Source: Pochonia chlamydosporia 170
Taxonomy: Eukaryota; Ascomycota; Sordariomycetes; Hypocreales; Clavicipitaceae
NCBI RefSeq assembly: GCF_001653235.2
Contig: NC_035790.1
Span: 6,138,001-6,202,000 of the forward strand
Direction of reading: 5' to 3'
Length of the DNA stretch: 64,000 nucleotides
Shown here: positions 11,551 through 25,400 of the stretch, one piece after another
Position numbering within the stretch: the stretch's first letter is position 1
How the letters are laid out: the number at the start of each line of letters is the position of its first letter
Made by a program: the position numbers and the translations under genes
The notes under the pieces: model-generated
Told to the model about the DNA's origin: nothing
Database searches by the model: none
Seen by the model: the letters and a program-made list of their open reading frames with translations, nothing else

Positions 11551-14500
11551 CTAATTGACCGTCATCAAAGGGACTCGGCGGCCCATGTTCGATGGAGGAG
11601 AATTCTCCGGTGACTGCCGCTCTATGATGGTGCTGCTGTTGCCACGGCTCTTCAGCGGTCGTCGGGGCGGGCTGGATCCTGGATCATCAAAAACCCTTGT
11701 GAAAGCAGGGCTTGAATCCAAGCGTCTCTCGTGTCTTGGCGTTCGGATTGGGCTTTGCGTCAACTGATCCGCCCTTCTTATGAGGTCGGACAGGATATCA
11801 CGCAATTCTCCCGCTCTTCTGACCAATACTTTCAGGCTGTTGGTGTCAAAGTGCATCCTATTAGTGCTATTATAACTCTTTCGAGATGCTTGTACAGCCG
11901 GCTCACTTGTGGCCGCAGCCGACCGATGTTGAACAGACTCCATCACAGACCTGACAACGCCACTCACATCCTGAGGTTTCGGGGGTCTGTTTTCAGGCGT
12001 ACGAGGTCGACTGGGACGATTAGATCGAGGACGCTCATCTGTCAATGGCCAGTTTGCTCCAAAAATGTCGTCATCGGGGGAGAAGACAGACCGGCGTCGT
12101 GGTGACTGCCGTTCACGAACAACAGCCGTCTTAGACATAGCCGGTTCATTACGTTCAATGACTGCGTCCAACCTGTCAAAGACTAGATCATCATTGTCTT
12201 CCGCCTCCTTTGGAGTGTCTGCAGCTTCAAATGCATCCATATAGATGGATGCCTCTGATCGACTGTCGTCATTTGCGGCGTCTTCGTCCGGAGATGCCAG
12301 GGCGATGATGCCTTCCGCCTCTTTCCAGAATGGCTTCTGCTCGCCATTCAGCATGTTCAGTTCGCGGGCATGGCGGCAGAGGCGTTTCAGATCATTAACA
12401 AGGAGAGACAGCTCTCGGATCTGGCCAGAATGAGCCTTGACGCTAGGCTGAGAAGCTCGGATCGACTCGGGGACGGCGAAAAGATCATCAGCGTCGTTTC
12501 CAAGGTGTCCCTCATTAGTACCCCCAAATTCAAAGTCCTCATCCCAATCTTCACTAACAGTCTTCGTGCCAAGGCCCCATGTGCCATACTTTGACCCAAC
12601 AGGCTTTGATTCACCTGGAGGGTCGTGGACTACCGGTACGCTTTGGCTCCGTACGTGTGTGGGCATTGGCCCCTTACGAACAGCAGACCGACCTCCTCTA
12701 GAGTCGATATCTTGCTTTCCGTAAGCTGTTTTGGGCCGAAGAGGACGGCCCGTTGGGTCCTGTTTCTCGTGGATGGGCGGCTCACTCCAATCAAATAGAT
12801 TGCCGAGGGACCGTTCGCTGATCGAGTGTGGAGGTTTGGCGGGAGAATTTGAGTTTCCACCAATGTTAGCCAGAGCCAGGCGAACGTTTGGATTGATTCC
12901 AGTTGAATTCAGAGAACTGCCTTTTGAAGGCGGTGACAAAGCGTGAACTGGCCCGTCGTCGTCATCCCTCGTCCAGTCCTCGTCAAAGTCATCATCGAGG
13001 GAGAATCTAGCCAAGTCTCGAGAGGCCACGGCGACGTCATTGTTGGATGAGGTCTCCAAGCCGAAACGAGGGTCTTCTCGAAGCTCACGCTTAACATGAT
13101 TCACTGTCGGCCGTTGTGGCACGCGAACCGGTGTCAAGCTCGATTCGTCTTCCTCCATGATCTTGCCGTTTTCATCCCAAGTCCGGTCAAGAATCTCCTG
13201 AATTGATAGTCTTTTTGATCTCTTGTTCCCGCCTGTGCTTGGGGGAGACTCGTCATACACGGACTCAAGTGGCGTTTCTACGGCTCTAACTCGGCCAGAG
13301 CCTATAGTTCGCAATGAGTCAAAAAGAGTGTCGCTCTTGAAGTCAGTGTCGTCTTCATCACCCGAAATCATATCTCGTGCATCGCTGTCCACGCTGTCCA
13401 GGGCGGATAGTTTTTCATAGTGGGAGCCTCTCCGCTGCGACATGGCAGCGCTGGCGGAACTCGTTGAGCTTCCTGACGGCTGATTTTGCCGAGTTGAATG
13501 ACCGGCGACGCCGCCAACTGGACTAAATCGCGACAAGTCGGCATGAACACCTGGAAGATGGGAGAGCGGGGGCAGTGGGGAGGAAGCGTTTCTTTTAGGC
13601 GCTGGGCGTTGCAAAGACGCAGCTGAATCCAGCGTCGACCCCTGCTGAACTGGGGCGATCGGGGCGTTGGTCAATGTATCGGCGTGGCCCACAGCTGATT
13701 GCAGGCCTCTCACTGGCGCTGACACGTGCCGCTTATTATCTCCGTTGCCCTGGCTGGCACCTCGTTTAGTTCGACGCAAGCTTCCGGATGTCCTCGAGGC
13801 CCAATTCGCTGTTTGAGAAAATGTAGAAGAAAAGGATCTTCTAGGACGAGCTGACGCTGCCGTCTCAGAGCCAAGGTCCGTCGGGGTCGGGGAGCTTATG
13901 CGATCTCCATTCTGCCCAACAAGTTGATAGTCTGCTTCCTCCTCTATATGGAACGAAGCAAACGAGTCACTCTGTGTAGATGCATTTGACACCATTCTGG
14001 GTTTGATTAGGTGAGCTCCAGCGCTAGGTGCCATGCTCTTTGCAGGATGGATGCGCTTTGAATTCGCACTCTTAGTGGACGACGACGACGCCTCAACCTC
14101 AATCCCTCTCCCAGCGAGTCGGTTTTGGGAGGTCGATCTCGTCATCAGACTGGCAGTTTTAGAGTGAAAAAATGAAGCCCAGCCAGACCTTGCTGCGGTC
14201 TCAGTGGACTGAGGAGAGTGACTCGATTCTTCAATTGGCGACGCACCGAGTAGCTCTTCCGGTCGAATTGGCTCATCAAACGAATACTTTGGGTGGGCTG
14301 TTGATCCTGCAACATCGAGACCTGCCCTGAATTGTTGCAAAGTTGCAGACCTTTGGTGACTGGTGGCCGGGCGGCGAAGACTGGGTAAATGTCCTCTGGT
14401 TTTTCGCTGTGTCAAGTCCTCCGCAGTGTGGTTCCTCGATGACGAGCGTTTCACCAACTTATTCGGGGGCATGGGTTTCGAAACAGATCCGGATCTCGAA

Positions 14501-15509
14501 AGAATGGGAGCCGCAGAGCCATACGAAATCGTAACCGACGGCGAATCAGCAAGTATACTAGACCTGGGGCTACCGTGCTGCGACAATGGCCGAAGCGACA
14601 ACCGCTTCAGCCACGAACCGGACGAGGATACGGATTCCCTCGAGCCTTCTACAATGGAAACGCCGGGGTAGAAATCCACCTGGCCAAGCGCAACAAAAGA
14701 TTGTCTCCTACTAGAGGCGGTTGATGGAGAGACCTGAGAAGTTTGCGGCCGTTGACGGCGGGACAGGGGAGGTCTCGTCGTTTGGTGAATAGAAGTGCTG
14801 ACGGCATGAAGATCGGGACCAATTGACCGTGGTGTAGCAGAACTGGTAGCTGGTCGACGCGAGGGCAGAGTCAGGGTCCTCGACGGCGAAGGAGACTGTG
14901 TAGGTATTACTCGGTCGACAGATATCGTCCTCTTGTGAGCTCGTACTCCTCGACTGGAGCTTGTTGAAGCTTGCTTGTTGGGGTCGAGGTCAGTGGGTTG
15001 GCCGAACACCAAGCCACTGGCGGCTGCAGCAATGGCAGTGCCGGTTCCAACGAGCTAAATAACGGCAAACAAGAACGTGTTAGACCTTGGCAAAACAAAC
15101 GAGGGCGTGAAACAAAAACGCAATAGCTATATCATGCAGTCAATGAAGAACAAGAAAAAAAATCGATTGGGCCCAGGGTCGACACAAGCTCGGACGACAA
15201 CGGTGGAAGCTGCGAGGGCTTGGTCCGAACCGATGCAGAACAAGGCCCAGGTGACACAGGACTTTGGTGCGTGTGCTCTGTGGACAATGGTCTGAACTGT
15301 GTGTGTCTGGTTGTGTGTGTGGTGTGTCTGCGTAGGCGTGTGTGTGTGTATGTGCGCGGGTGTATGTGCGTGTGCGTGTGTTTGATTGTGGTGTGGGCTT
15401 TGTTGTGGCAGGGAGGATTTCGGGGTGTGGATGCGCGGACGCTCGAAAGGGAACAATAAACAACTTGGGATGAGTCTTGAAGTCGACGTACACTTGGAAC
15501 CGTCTGCAT
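11551..15509 (-). CDS. Long disordered protein resembling septation regulator Byr4/Bfa1
   Basis: The main exon (15054-11551) is open for 1168 codons and opens at an ATTTAG acceptor with no ATG nearby. A small upstream exon 15509-15492 (MQTVPS, followed by GTACGT) joins it in phase 0 and would give 1173 residues; this start is tentative. The protein is Ser/Arg/Pro-rich and disordered. It has acidic-aromatic patches typical of Byr4/Bfa1 (about residue 696 DDDFDEDW; about 842 SEDWDEDFEF), a helical stretch near 880 (LSLLVNDLKRLCRHAREL), an FSPDDDIFGANWP segment, and a conserved-looking C-terminus with SPAFTRVFDDP. Byr4/Bfa1 pairs with the Cdc16/Bub2 GAP to restrain the Spg1/Tem1 GTPase of the septation network at spindle poles. 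The call rests on remembered motif resemblance. Alternatives are other fungal Ser-rich cytoskeletal proteins. Confidence 0.55.
15055..15491 (-). other. Proposed 437-nt first intron with a CA/TG-rich tract
   Basis: On the minus strand it runs from GTACGT to ATTTAG and contains a CA-rich stretch (TG-rich on plus, about 15298-15400). It is long for this locus, where introns are 50-150 nt. If the upstream exon is wrong, this is simply leader or intergenic DNA. Confidence 0.35.
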
Positions 15510-15850
15510 GGTGAGCCGCGGGCTTCTACTCGCGTTAATTCGGAAGCAAGACTAGCATTCTAAATATCGAGATGAAGAATGGCAATAATTGAGTCGAAAA
15601 GCATTGGCATCGTCAAGATACAGCTCCCCAGAACAAGCTCGATGATGCTTGGGATTTCGGCAGTTGATGACAGGAATGCGAGTGGCAGAATTCGTAGACA
15701 GGCTCTTGAAACCGTGGATTGCGTATGTGTGGAGAGGGAGGACGATGAGCAGCAAAAGCAGGAGGAGGAGCAAGAGACGCGCGATGCTGCTTCAGTCCAA
15801 GTCGAGTCGAGGGGGGAGGGATCAGCTCAGCCTGTCGACGTCTCGTCTCG

Positions 15851-16170
15851 AAAAAAAAAAAAATGGTCAAGGCGAACCACCAGGCCAGGGGGTGTGGTCT
15901 GGGGAAAGAAACGAAAGAACCAAGAAAAACAAGAAGAAGAACAAGAAGAAGAAGAATGCCCCCGGATTGACGATGTTTGACGATTGGGGAGGGGCAAGAA
16001 AGAAAAAAGAGACCAGACCAGACCAGACCAGACTAGACGGGGAGGGAGGAATTGGGTTAATGAGGAAGAAGGTTGGAAGGGGAGAATGGAACGAGACGAG
16101 ACGAGGCCAGACCAAACCAGACCCCAGTTTGAGGTTGACCAAAAAAAAAATCAAGGGCGACAAGAGAGGA
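15851..16170 (+). repeat. Purine-rich low-complexity tract with GACCA pentamers
   Basis: The stretch starts with a 13-A run at 15851-15863, continues with AAG/GAA-rich sequence (15905-15958), then four tandem GACCA pentamers (16011-16030), and ends with GA-rich sequence and a further A-run near 16140. Strong strand asymmetry is evident by eye. Confidence 0.8.
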
Positions 16171-16438
16171 AAGATGACGATTGTACTTTTTTTTAGCCGC
16201 AGTCCTCCTGTCTTGGTTCGTTCCGAAGAAAGAAGGCAAATTGGACTGGCTGTTGCTTTGGCACGGTCCAATCTAGTGGAGAGAGGAACTGCAAGTGGAC
16301 ATCTGGACATTGAAATCTGGAGATTGCATTCAATGTTTGATGTGCATGTGGGCAAAGGCAGCTGAGAGGTCAATGGCAAGCGGACCTGAAAGACGTGCAG
16401 CAGCTATACGGTATACATAAGTAATTATTTGGCTTGAC

Positions 16439-16454
16439 TCTCTCTCTCTCTCTC
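16439..16454. repeat. (TC)8 microsatellite
   Basis: Eight uninterrupted TC dinucleotides in the gene-poor interval. Confidence 0.9.
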
Positions 16455-19400
16455 TGCTGTCGGGTGTCAATATCAGACCAGTCAATTGCTGAGATTGGGT
16501 TTGGCTTTGGATCGTCGCTGCAGGGATAATAAACTGTAGGCACAAGGCGGCCGGATGGTGCATGTATCAATCTGGACAGAGAGAATAACACTGACAGCTG
16601 GCCTGGGACATGGAGCTGGTCAACTTCGAATGCGGCCAGACTGGACGCCGATGACCTGGACATCTGGAATCGTGGCAACGGGCTTGGCCCGGCTGCACCA
16701 GATGTTCAATGTTGACCTCAATGCTGGTGGGTGGCCCAAGCCCACTATAACCAGACCAGACCGTAGTGCAACCAGACAACCATACAGGAAACAAACCAGC
16801 ACCGTGCAGGCAGAACATGACAGACATGAGCTTGAGCACAGGCCAATTCGACACCTGAGGTGGCAACTACGTTCAATGACTAGAATCAATGCAAGCCCCA
16901 ACGTGCAGCCTGGCGTCAAACGGCCAGATCAAGCGGGAATGCGCTTGGTCTGGCACCTTCAAATGAGATTAGATGCCCCGCCCCGGGTCCGAGTGAAGCC
17001 CCAGCCAGTACTCAAGTACCTATAGGTAGCCTGCAACGAGCCCAGGCCTGCTGGGGCTCGGGGGTTAGTGGAGCAGAGGCGCTGTAATTTAAAGCTGCAA
17101 GTCCACTACAGTGGCTCCTCAAGCACCAGGCATACCAGACCAGACCAGTGATTGGCGGTCTTGTGCAGGTGTAAACATGTCAAGGTCAATATGTATGTCA
17201 CTACTCCCGTGTGCCACCTCCGTATTGACCACCACACATCCCGTCTCAGGTTCTGTCAACTTAGCAGTCTGGTAAGGTCCACCAGACCAGACGTCGGCCG
17301 GCTTGGTCCAGTGAGTGACTGCCACTGACTGGTGCCTCAAGCAGCCAATTTCATCAATTCAGTCCAGTCCGCTCTTGACTGGACATCACCAAGACCACAT
17401 GGACCGAGTATATAATAGCATACGGAGTATACGCATTGCCAATTCCAACTTTGACAATCTGCTGCCTCATGTTTCCTGCGACCAACTCTTGGCGCGTGCA
17501 CTGCTGAACCCAGTGCGCAGACCTGCACCAGTCTCAGTCAAGTCTTGAACGTCTCGTGTCATTCTCTTTTATCTGGTCCAGTTCTGTGAGGACACGCGCC
17601 GTTGTCAACAACAAGCAAGCACGTCCTTCGTCATGACCAAAACACGCACGCTCCAGTCTGGTCGTAACATCACCAACAACAACAAAAAAAGTAAATCAAA
17701 AATAGCTGCTCCAACGTTGCTACCAGACGAGATGCATAACGCCATCTTGCCTTGAATCCATACCCCTTGTGAGACGTTTGCAAGGTGATGTGCCGGTCTA
17801 GGAAACTCCACCGAGATACGGAGTACCAAGGTAGTTTACCGAGCACAAACACATCAGACCAGACATCAACTGTCCTCTGGCTCTAGTGTTCCAGATGTTG
17901 CACTGGCCTTGTGCCTACTCCACCACGCCGAGGACCAGACCAGGCTAGACAAAAAGATCAACAAGTCGATTCTCCGTACTCACTGATCAGGCACTCCATC
18001 CTGTCAACCACACGGCACTCAAGTACTGTACAATGCTCTGTTGATTACAGCACTGCCTCCAGTGTCCTTCAAGTCCATGTCCATGTTCTTCAATGTCTGG
18101 TTTCCCCATGTCCATTGGCCTTGTCTTCGCACGTCGATGTGGCCAATTCAGCCAGAAGACACTTCAGCGAACCACCATCCTCAGCGTTGTCTCTCTTCGG
18201 TCGCCACCCGTCGCAGCGGCGCAGACAGGGCCAGGCATTGATCGAATCAGTCGTCAAGCCCGGCCACTGACTTTCCAGGGCTCGTCAGCCATGTGAGTCT
18301 GACACGGGAATCAAACGGACCACCATAACCATGGGTTGTAGGTGGTCAGAAAGGCGGACTTTCGAGTTCATCAACAAAATGCAAAATGCCACCACCAACG
18401 AATGGCTTCTCAATCTCAACACCCAACTTGAAAGTTGGCGCTTGGCTGTTCTGCAGTCAACCCAGATCTAACCTCATAACAACCTTCGCCCTATCTTTAC
18501 AGTAACCTTGGCCAAGATATGGCTCCAAAGTCCTTCCCCCATTTATGTCCAATAATCAACGGGTTTGGATGCACCAACACCAAAGACATGCCTCATCCAT
18601 ATTTCCCAGTGTCTCATCCATTCCCGAAGCCCATGCAGCAACGCGTACCAGCCTATTCTTAGCTGGCTTATTATTGCACAAGTAATAATGATGCATGACT
18701 GAGTGTCACAGGTCTTTCTGCTTCACTCGCTGTTTTGTTCGGCTCTTTTCTTTTTCCTTCTTTTTTTTTTCCTTCGCCTTGGTTTATCGTAGTCTTTCGT
18801 CCTTCCGGCTCTCAGACTCTGTCAACCCAGTCATCCCTCCATAAACGCAGCCTCTTATCATTCATGTGTTGCAAGTATGATTCATCCTTCCCTATACATG
18901 GCGTCGTATGTCATGCCGCCGTGCAATACGGAGTCGCCCCCAACGACAATGCAGCCTTGTCAATTTGAGCTGTTTTTGTTTGTCAGTTTGACCTCATCAT
19001 CTTCCATTTCGAGCTCTCTGTGGCCTGTGATATGCAGTGGTCGACTGGAATTGGAGCCTCCCTTGACCACCAAACCCCTGTATTGCAGCCCAATCTCTCA
19101 AGCTTCCCGTCACTCGTGACCAAATGTCAATTCCAGTTCCTAGGAATCTGATTCTTTGTGACTCCGTATGGGTACCATACAGTACTACTCGGTAATTACT
19201 GCTCATTGTTTTCGCTGGTTCGCTAAATTGTCCTAGACCGCCTTCTTCATAAGTGGCGCCATGCATCTTGCGTGCACGCGTGGTTGGTCGTCCTTCCAAT
19301 GTGTGTCTTACACCATCATCAATCCTAAAACTCATGTCAACAAGGGCACATGCACAATGTCCAGGCTGAGATATGGGGTGGAGAAAGGGTTTCTCACTGA

Positions 19401-22400
19401 TGATGTTTTGCTGAGGGCAAAGAGGGACTGCTCTTTCTTCGTAATTGGCACTGTCTTGCAGCTCTGCGAGCGCCGCATCTCGCTGCTTTGGATGGCAGAA
19501 TCTATGAGAACGGGGTCATTTCTTGCATGATGTTTTGCAGAAGGCAGCCTGCCCACTCTCGCCGTTGTATCCAGTGCGTACTCCGTACTTTGGTGTGCGT
19601 TCCTTTTAGTTGGTCGCATTTTTGTTGCAACTTGTAAGGGACTCATCGAGAAAGTGTTGCACCTTTTTCGGTGTCACAAAATGAGTCAAAGATCCGGGCC
19701 GCCGCTGAAGTCTGTGGACAGCATGGTGCTCTGTGTCCTGCCGCACAACCTCTGTACTTCGTTCTTTGCAGATTTTGTTCTCTGTTTGGCCTACATTCCT
19801 TGTTGTTTGTTAGCTCGCCGAAGCCCCCCGAAATGCGTGCTGGCAAAAGGCTTTACCTTTCCCGAATTATTGCTTGATTTGCACTGCATACGAGCTAAGC
19901 AAGGGTCTTGGACGGATGCCTTTGCTACCATGGGCAGCCATGGCAGGCCAGCTTCAGACCAGGGGCAAGGGGACCCAGCACTGTGACCATCTATCTATCC
20001 AGTCAACGTTTTGAGTCTAGTTTAAATCATCACGACCATTCTGTGCGTAGAGCTGCATCAGTTTTAATCAAAGGTCGAAAGTCAAGGCCAATCGTGGCTC
20101 CATAGATGGTGCCTGCTGCCCAACTCAGCCGCAGACGGACCTGACAATTTTTCTGCATGGAGTAAAACTGTCGCTGCAATACCCTGCATCAGTAATATCT
20201 GTGGTGCTCCTCCTTTGGGCTGGTACGAGGTAAGGTAAAATGGGCTTGTCTTTTTGTACTCCCTCTGTCGTTCTGTGGAAGAAGGCAATTCGTTCCGCAG
20301 TTTTATTATGTCGATGGGACTTGTCCTCCCCTTCCATCTCTTCCATCACACATCTGGATGGCGTTACAGAGATCTTGTGGGACGAAAGAGGCCAAGCCAT
20401 CATAATAGCAAAGTCAGCCGCAGCACAGACTTCCAACTGTTGAGCCGTTCTCGACCTCAATGTGGCGAGTGGTGGCTACCGTTATTGGCTGGATAACAGT
20501 CCTCGACGGCGCCAATTGATGGTTTGTTCCTGATGGCTTGTCATGAGTTTTTGATGATGCGACTCTGCATCAGCCCAAGGGTCCAGGAAGACGGTCAAAG
20601 CAGTAGCTCTTGTCCTTCGCCATGCCGCACAGAAGCTGTTTCTTTCCATCGAACGACCCAGGTGAGACAGAGAGATGACCTTTCGCTGCGTAGGAACACA
20701 GCTGGCGAAAACACAGCCATGCACATTCCGGCAGCCGCGTGTTAACAGGAGCCATGACATGAGCAATTCTGCATCCATCAGCGTTACAGGCGTTTCAACA
20801 TAGGATGATCAGGCTCTCATGCATTCTCAAAACATACCTAGAATTTCAAAATTCATACAAGAATTCAAATTCAGGACGTCCTTGCTTCACAATGGCCTCC
20901 AGCATTTACAATTTGTCCTCGACGTCGAGGCTTCGTCCTTTTCAACCAAGCGCTGGCATAGAAACTCGTCTCATGTCATTGTTGTTGATAAGGAGCAAAT
21001 CGCTGGGCTCAGCATCAACGGCCGTGGTACTACTGTATCCCCCATCCGTCGTCCAGTCGATACTGGGGCAGGCTTTATTATTCCAATTCCATGATGGGAC
21101 TTGGGAAACGAAGCAGCCTACCAGTGCGGCCCCATGACAGCAGTTTCCGTAGGATCTTGTGAATTGCCAGTTAACTGGCATCAACAGGTGCCTCCCCCGT
21201 CAGATCTGACAGGAACCTGCATTCATAGTGCTGCCACATTTGTAGGGGCAAAGGTGGTTGCATATTCTCTTGGTAAGGTGACGGCTGCCGATGTCCCGAG
21301 TATATTAGGAGCCTTCTCCAACCCCATCGTCTGTAGTACGGTACGAATCTGAAGAGTTGGGATTGGGACAAATTATTATACCCCCCTCAAGCATGCGGCT
21401 TTGTCGTGCAAATATGATAGCCAATCATGAAGACCATTGGCATCAACCGAGCACACAAATATCAAGGAGGGAGGCACACATGCACTCCAAGCGATTGTGT
21501 GGCGACATAAGGGTGTGGCCACGGAACAAAAGGAAATAACTTTACGGGTTTGATAGGTGTATAGAGACGAAGTTGATGCGTGGCCTTGTGTCAGTGCAGT
21601 TGTTGAAATTACATGGAGCTCTTGTGCGGCAAAACTGAAAGGTGACATGGAGCCAAATTCGAGTTTACAGCGCTGAGCGGATAAAGGGAAGGCGCAACCG
21701 CGAATTGGTTGGAATCGTTACCAAGCTGGTAAGAACTTAGACGGCAATAACAACTTGCTAAGCCCACAGCAAACATTGAAACGATGAAACCTTTTTCTCA
21801 AGTGCTCACAGTGCCTTTCTGCAATTTATTCCCAGCACTGCCTGCACTGGACCTACTGTACCAGCAACAAAAGTGCATGTGCCAACATTGAAACTTCTGC
21901 CCATCAAAGTCCTCTCCTTTCGTCTCTCCTTGTCAGCACTCCACAGCCCGCCTCGTCTTTCCTCGTATCAGCGTCTCTGTTTGGAAGCCTGGAGACAATG
22001 CATTGGCTTGCCTAGCTTGGATCTGAGACGACCCCTCGTGGCAAACGCTAGCCTTATCCATCATAATCCATGCGATATCATGAACCCCGGTCACCATGCG
22101 AGGACCAATCCACGGAGCTGTGCCGAGCTTGCGAGCTCCAGTTCTTCTGCAGCTCTCAGGCTATGTTTGCTGTGTTTGACATACAGTAATAAAACATTCA
22201 ATGTTCTCCTCATCGGCCACTGTGGTAACCCCGCAGAACAATGGATCATTTTCGAGAGAATGTGTCGTATGCTCGCAAGTCCAACTCAAGCAGGAGATCT
22301 GATCCATGGACCAAAGCAAGGAATGGGCGGCTTAGGTGCATATGCAGAAAATACATGCCGGACATCCTTCCCAATTGAACGATGCTGCTGATGCAGAGAA

Positions 22401-25400
22401 CGTCGTTTGACATCGTGGCCAGCATTATGATAGAATTCACTGGTGCGGCAGATCCAGTCAAGATCTGACGACTGCCTGTGGGGCTACAAGGGCTACAAAG
22501 GGCCAAGGGTGTTAGTTTTCTCGCATCAATTTGTCTTTGACTGGTGTCGTGTTGGCACTTTGTTCAAACATGGAAGAGCTGGCTCGCCACTGGATGATCT
22601 CGTCTTTTCTCCATTGGACTGCGGACAGCTTTCATGTGCTTCAGATTGCGTGATACCGGCGGAAGGAGGAAGGCAAGAGGGGTGACAAAAGCAAATCAGC
22701 TCCCCCAAAAACGAAAGTCAAGCCAACCTTGGAAGTTACATACTGGGTCGCATCAACATTGTGCTGGTGGCCGCGTTGGCAGTCCGGTTCTGTCTGTTTC
22801 TTAGTTCGTTCCAAGTCTGAGTCGAATTAGACCAAACTTGCTTGGACAACTTCAAGTCCCCGTGCCCTCGCCACCAAGCCATGAACAGACATGATGCAAG
22901 AATGGTCGCTCAGGTGGCCATTTGCCGATGCCCCGATCAATTGTGCACCATACACCCTGTTCTGGCCTTGATCAAAAAAGCCCTGCCCGGTGGCGCGGGC
23001 AAACACACAGCGGGCGATAGCAACCAGACAGTTCCAAACCAAAAGCCAAGTCTGAAGGTGATGCTAACATGCGAGTGCGGCAAGATGGCGGATGGTCAAA
23101 CTGCAGACCCACCAATTGTGCAGGTAAGCAATGGCTGTGAAGGAGTCTGGTGAACATTGAAGTGCATTTTACATGTTCAATGGCCCACAGGGTGAAGCAA
23201 AATTGCCCGGCGAAACATTACGAACCATCTTGCTCAATGGAGCAAAGGAGCTAAAGCTCATCTCAGACAATGTGTTGGGATATGAGTCGTCTTTTCACGT
23301 GAGTGATCTAAATTCATTTCAGATGCGACAGATTTTTGCTCGAGACATGCGCCAATGCAAGGCACAAAGGCCAAATGCGAATGAGCATCAAACAATAACA
23401 CCGGAAGGCATGAGAACCAAATCCCTTGCCTCTTGTGTGGATATCGGTTCAGTTCTTTGAATCGTGTTGTGTTGGAGGTCGACAACCCGGTCAATGTCCA
23501 AGTTCATGGGCAAATGTTAGTTTTCATCTCAATGGCGAAAATCCCAGACCAAGACAAGGCTCCAGTCTCGTTCATCAACATTGAACATTGAAGTGGCTGG
23601 ACCATCATACGGAGGCAAGCTCCGTGACAGCGGGGGTTTCCATACAAAGCTTGAACATAACCGGTTTTTGCTGCAGTTGTGCATGCAATGGATTACGGTG
23701 AGCATGCATGACAACCGACAATCTTGTACGTTTTGACAATTATCATGGCTAGATCCACGGCTGCTTGTTTGTTTGTGTGTTTTGCAGGCCCATGGCACTC
23801 AGTACAGAGCCGAGTTGCTCTCACTCTGGATAGCAAGAAAGCTGCATGTGTACTCCCACGGAGTATGCCGAGATGGGTGCACTCTGATGGCTATGTACCT
23901 AGTTATGAGGACGGTTAGGAAATTGAGTCCCTTACAGCCACACCAGGAGAGGTCCAAAAATTGTATCCGTCATCAGCGTCCAGGGCATCGTCCGTCTTCC
24001 TTGGTAGACAATCTACCAATGTCAATCATGGACAGGACCTTTGAACGCACAGGTTCGTCGAGATAGACGGAAATAAATGTAACTTGTAATTACATGGTGA
24101 CGAGACCACATAGAGGTCCGCGGCAACATGCAGGCTGTACTCCGTACCTCTGGAGGGGACGGCCGGAAACATGGCTATTCTCGTCTCCCAATCCGCGGTC
24201 ACTCTAACCGGGCGACCAACCAGTGATGTTTTGTTCATGGGTGAGAGTGAGCAATGTTCCCAATGTGTTCCCCACCGTCTCGACCCAACCCAAGCAAGCA
24301 AGCTGGGTCGATTAGTTTCCACTTCTCACTCAGCAAGGAACATCCCTGGGTTCAATGACAACTCGTTGTTTTTTGGTTTATTGTTTTGAGCAGAAATGTG
24401 GGTGTGACTTGCATAAGTTGGCGTACGGTGTTCCCGCCGCTCTGGCTATTGGTAACCCGAAAGGCGGCATTATTGGACTGATCCAAAAACAGATGGTTTT
24501 CTTTAATTGGACTTTGAGAGTGACGCGACACGATACGCGAAATGAACACGATGGTAATTAAGGTTTGAGGCCTGTGATTGGCCCATAAGGTTAATGTGGC
24601 TTTGCCAGAGTTGGACTGGCACGAGAATAAATTACCATGGTGTGACGACATGTGCGGACACAATGATGAGCAAATTGGTATTCTGACCAAAAAAAATATG
24701 GACATCCTCGTCGGATTTGTGGGTTGCATCGAACGTGCATGGAATTTATCGGTCGATCCGGAATGTTGTGCCTGCCTGGTCCAACTAGCCGATCCTTGGG
24801 GTTGACAGAAGTCGCAAAGAAGCCGCATAAGGCGGGCTGCATAACTCCGTATAGGGTAACCTTCTATTTTTGCTTGAACATCGTCTGAGATGCCAGCAAC
24901 AGGGCGGACAAGTAGATTACTGCATGGTGAAAATTGTGTGATGAAGCCAATGAGCCTCTGATTTGCAGTTCTGGTTTTTGTCTCTGCTTCTCGCCAATTT
25001 CCTCGTGGATCTTGGATATGGCATATCATGGAACGATGAACAACTTGAACCTCATTTTTACATGTTGAGAGCCCTTGACATAACTTGGGACCGAGACTAG
25101 AACGGTAACTCTTTATCCCACATGAGTAATTACCATATACGTTCATAGAAATCTTATCCGCCCATCGAGAACCACAGCGTGGAACACGGATGGAATGTTC
25201 CACCGCCCGATTAGACGAGTGCTTCCACTCTCCCACTGGAGTATACGAGCATGGCTTATATGTCTCCCATCTCCATGACCCACTGTCGAGTTGACTTTTA
25301 TTCTCAATGCAGACTGATTAGATTGATTACAGAGATGGCTTATTGCCATTCCAGTCCACGCCGTTCCCGATCCCTGTGGCTATAAAGTTTCCATGTGGAG

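Noticed and set aside
15649..16379. Long frames on both strands around the purine tract
   Set aside because: They arise from low-complexity purine/pyrimidine sequence (poly-Lys or poly-Phe/Leu translations) rather than from a gene.
24352..25236. 294-codon minus-strand frame in the gene desert
   Set aside because: It has no ATG start (GTG), random-looking composition and no splice partner or motif.
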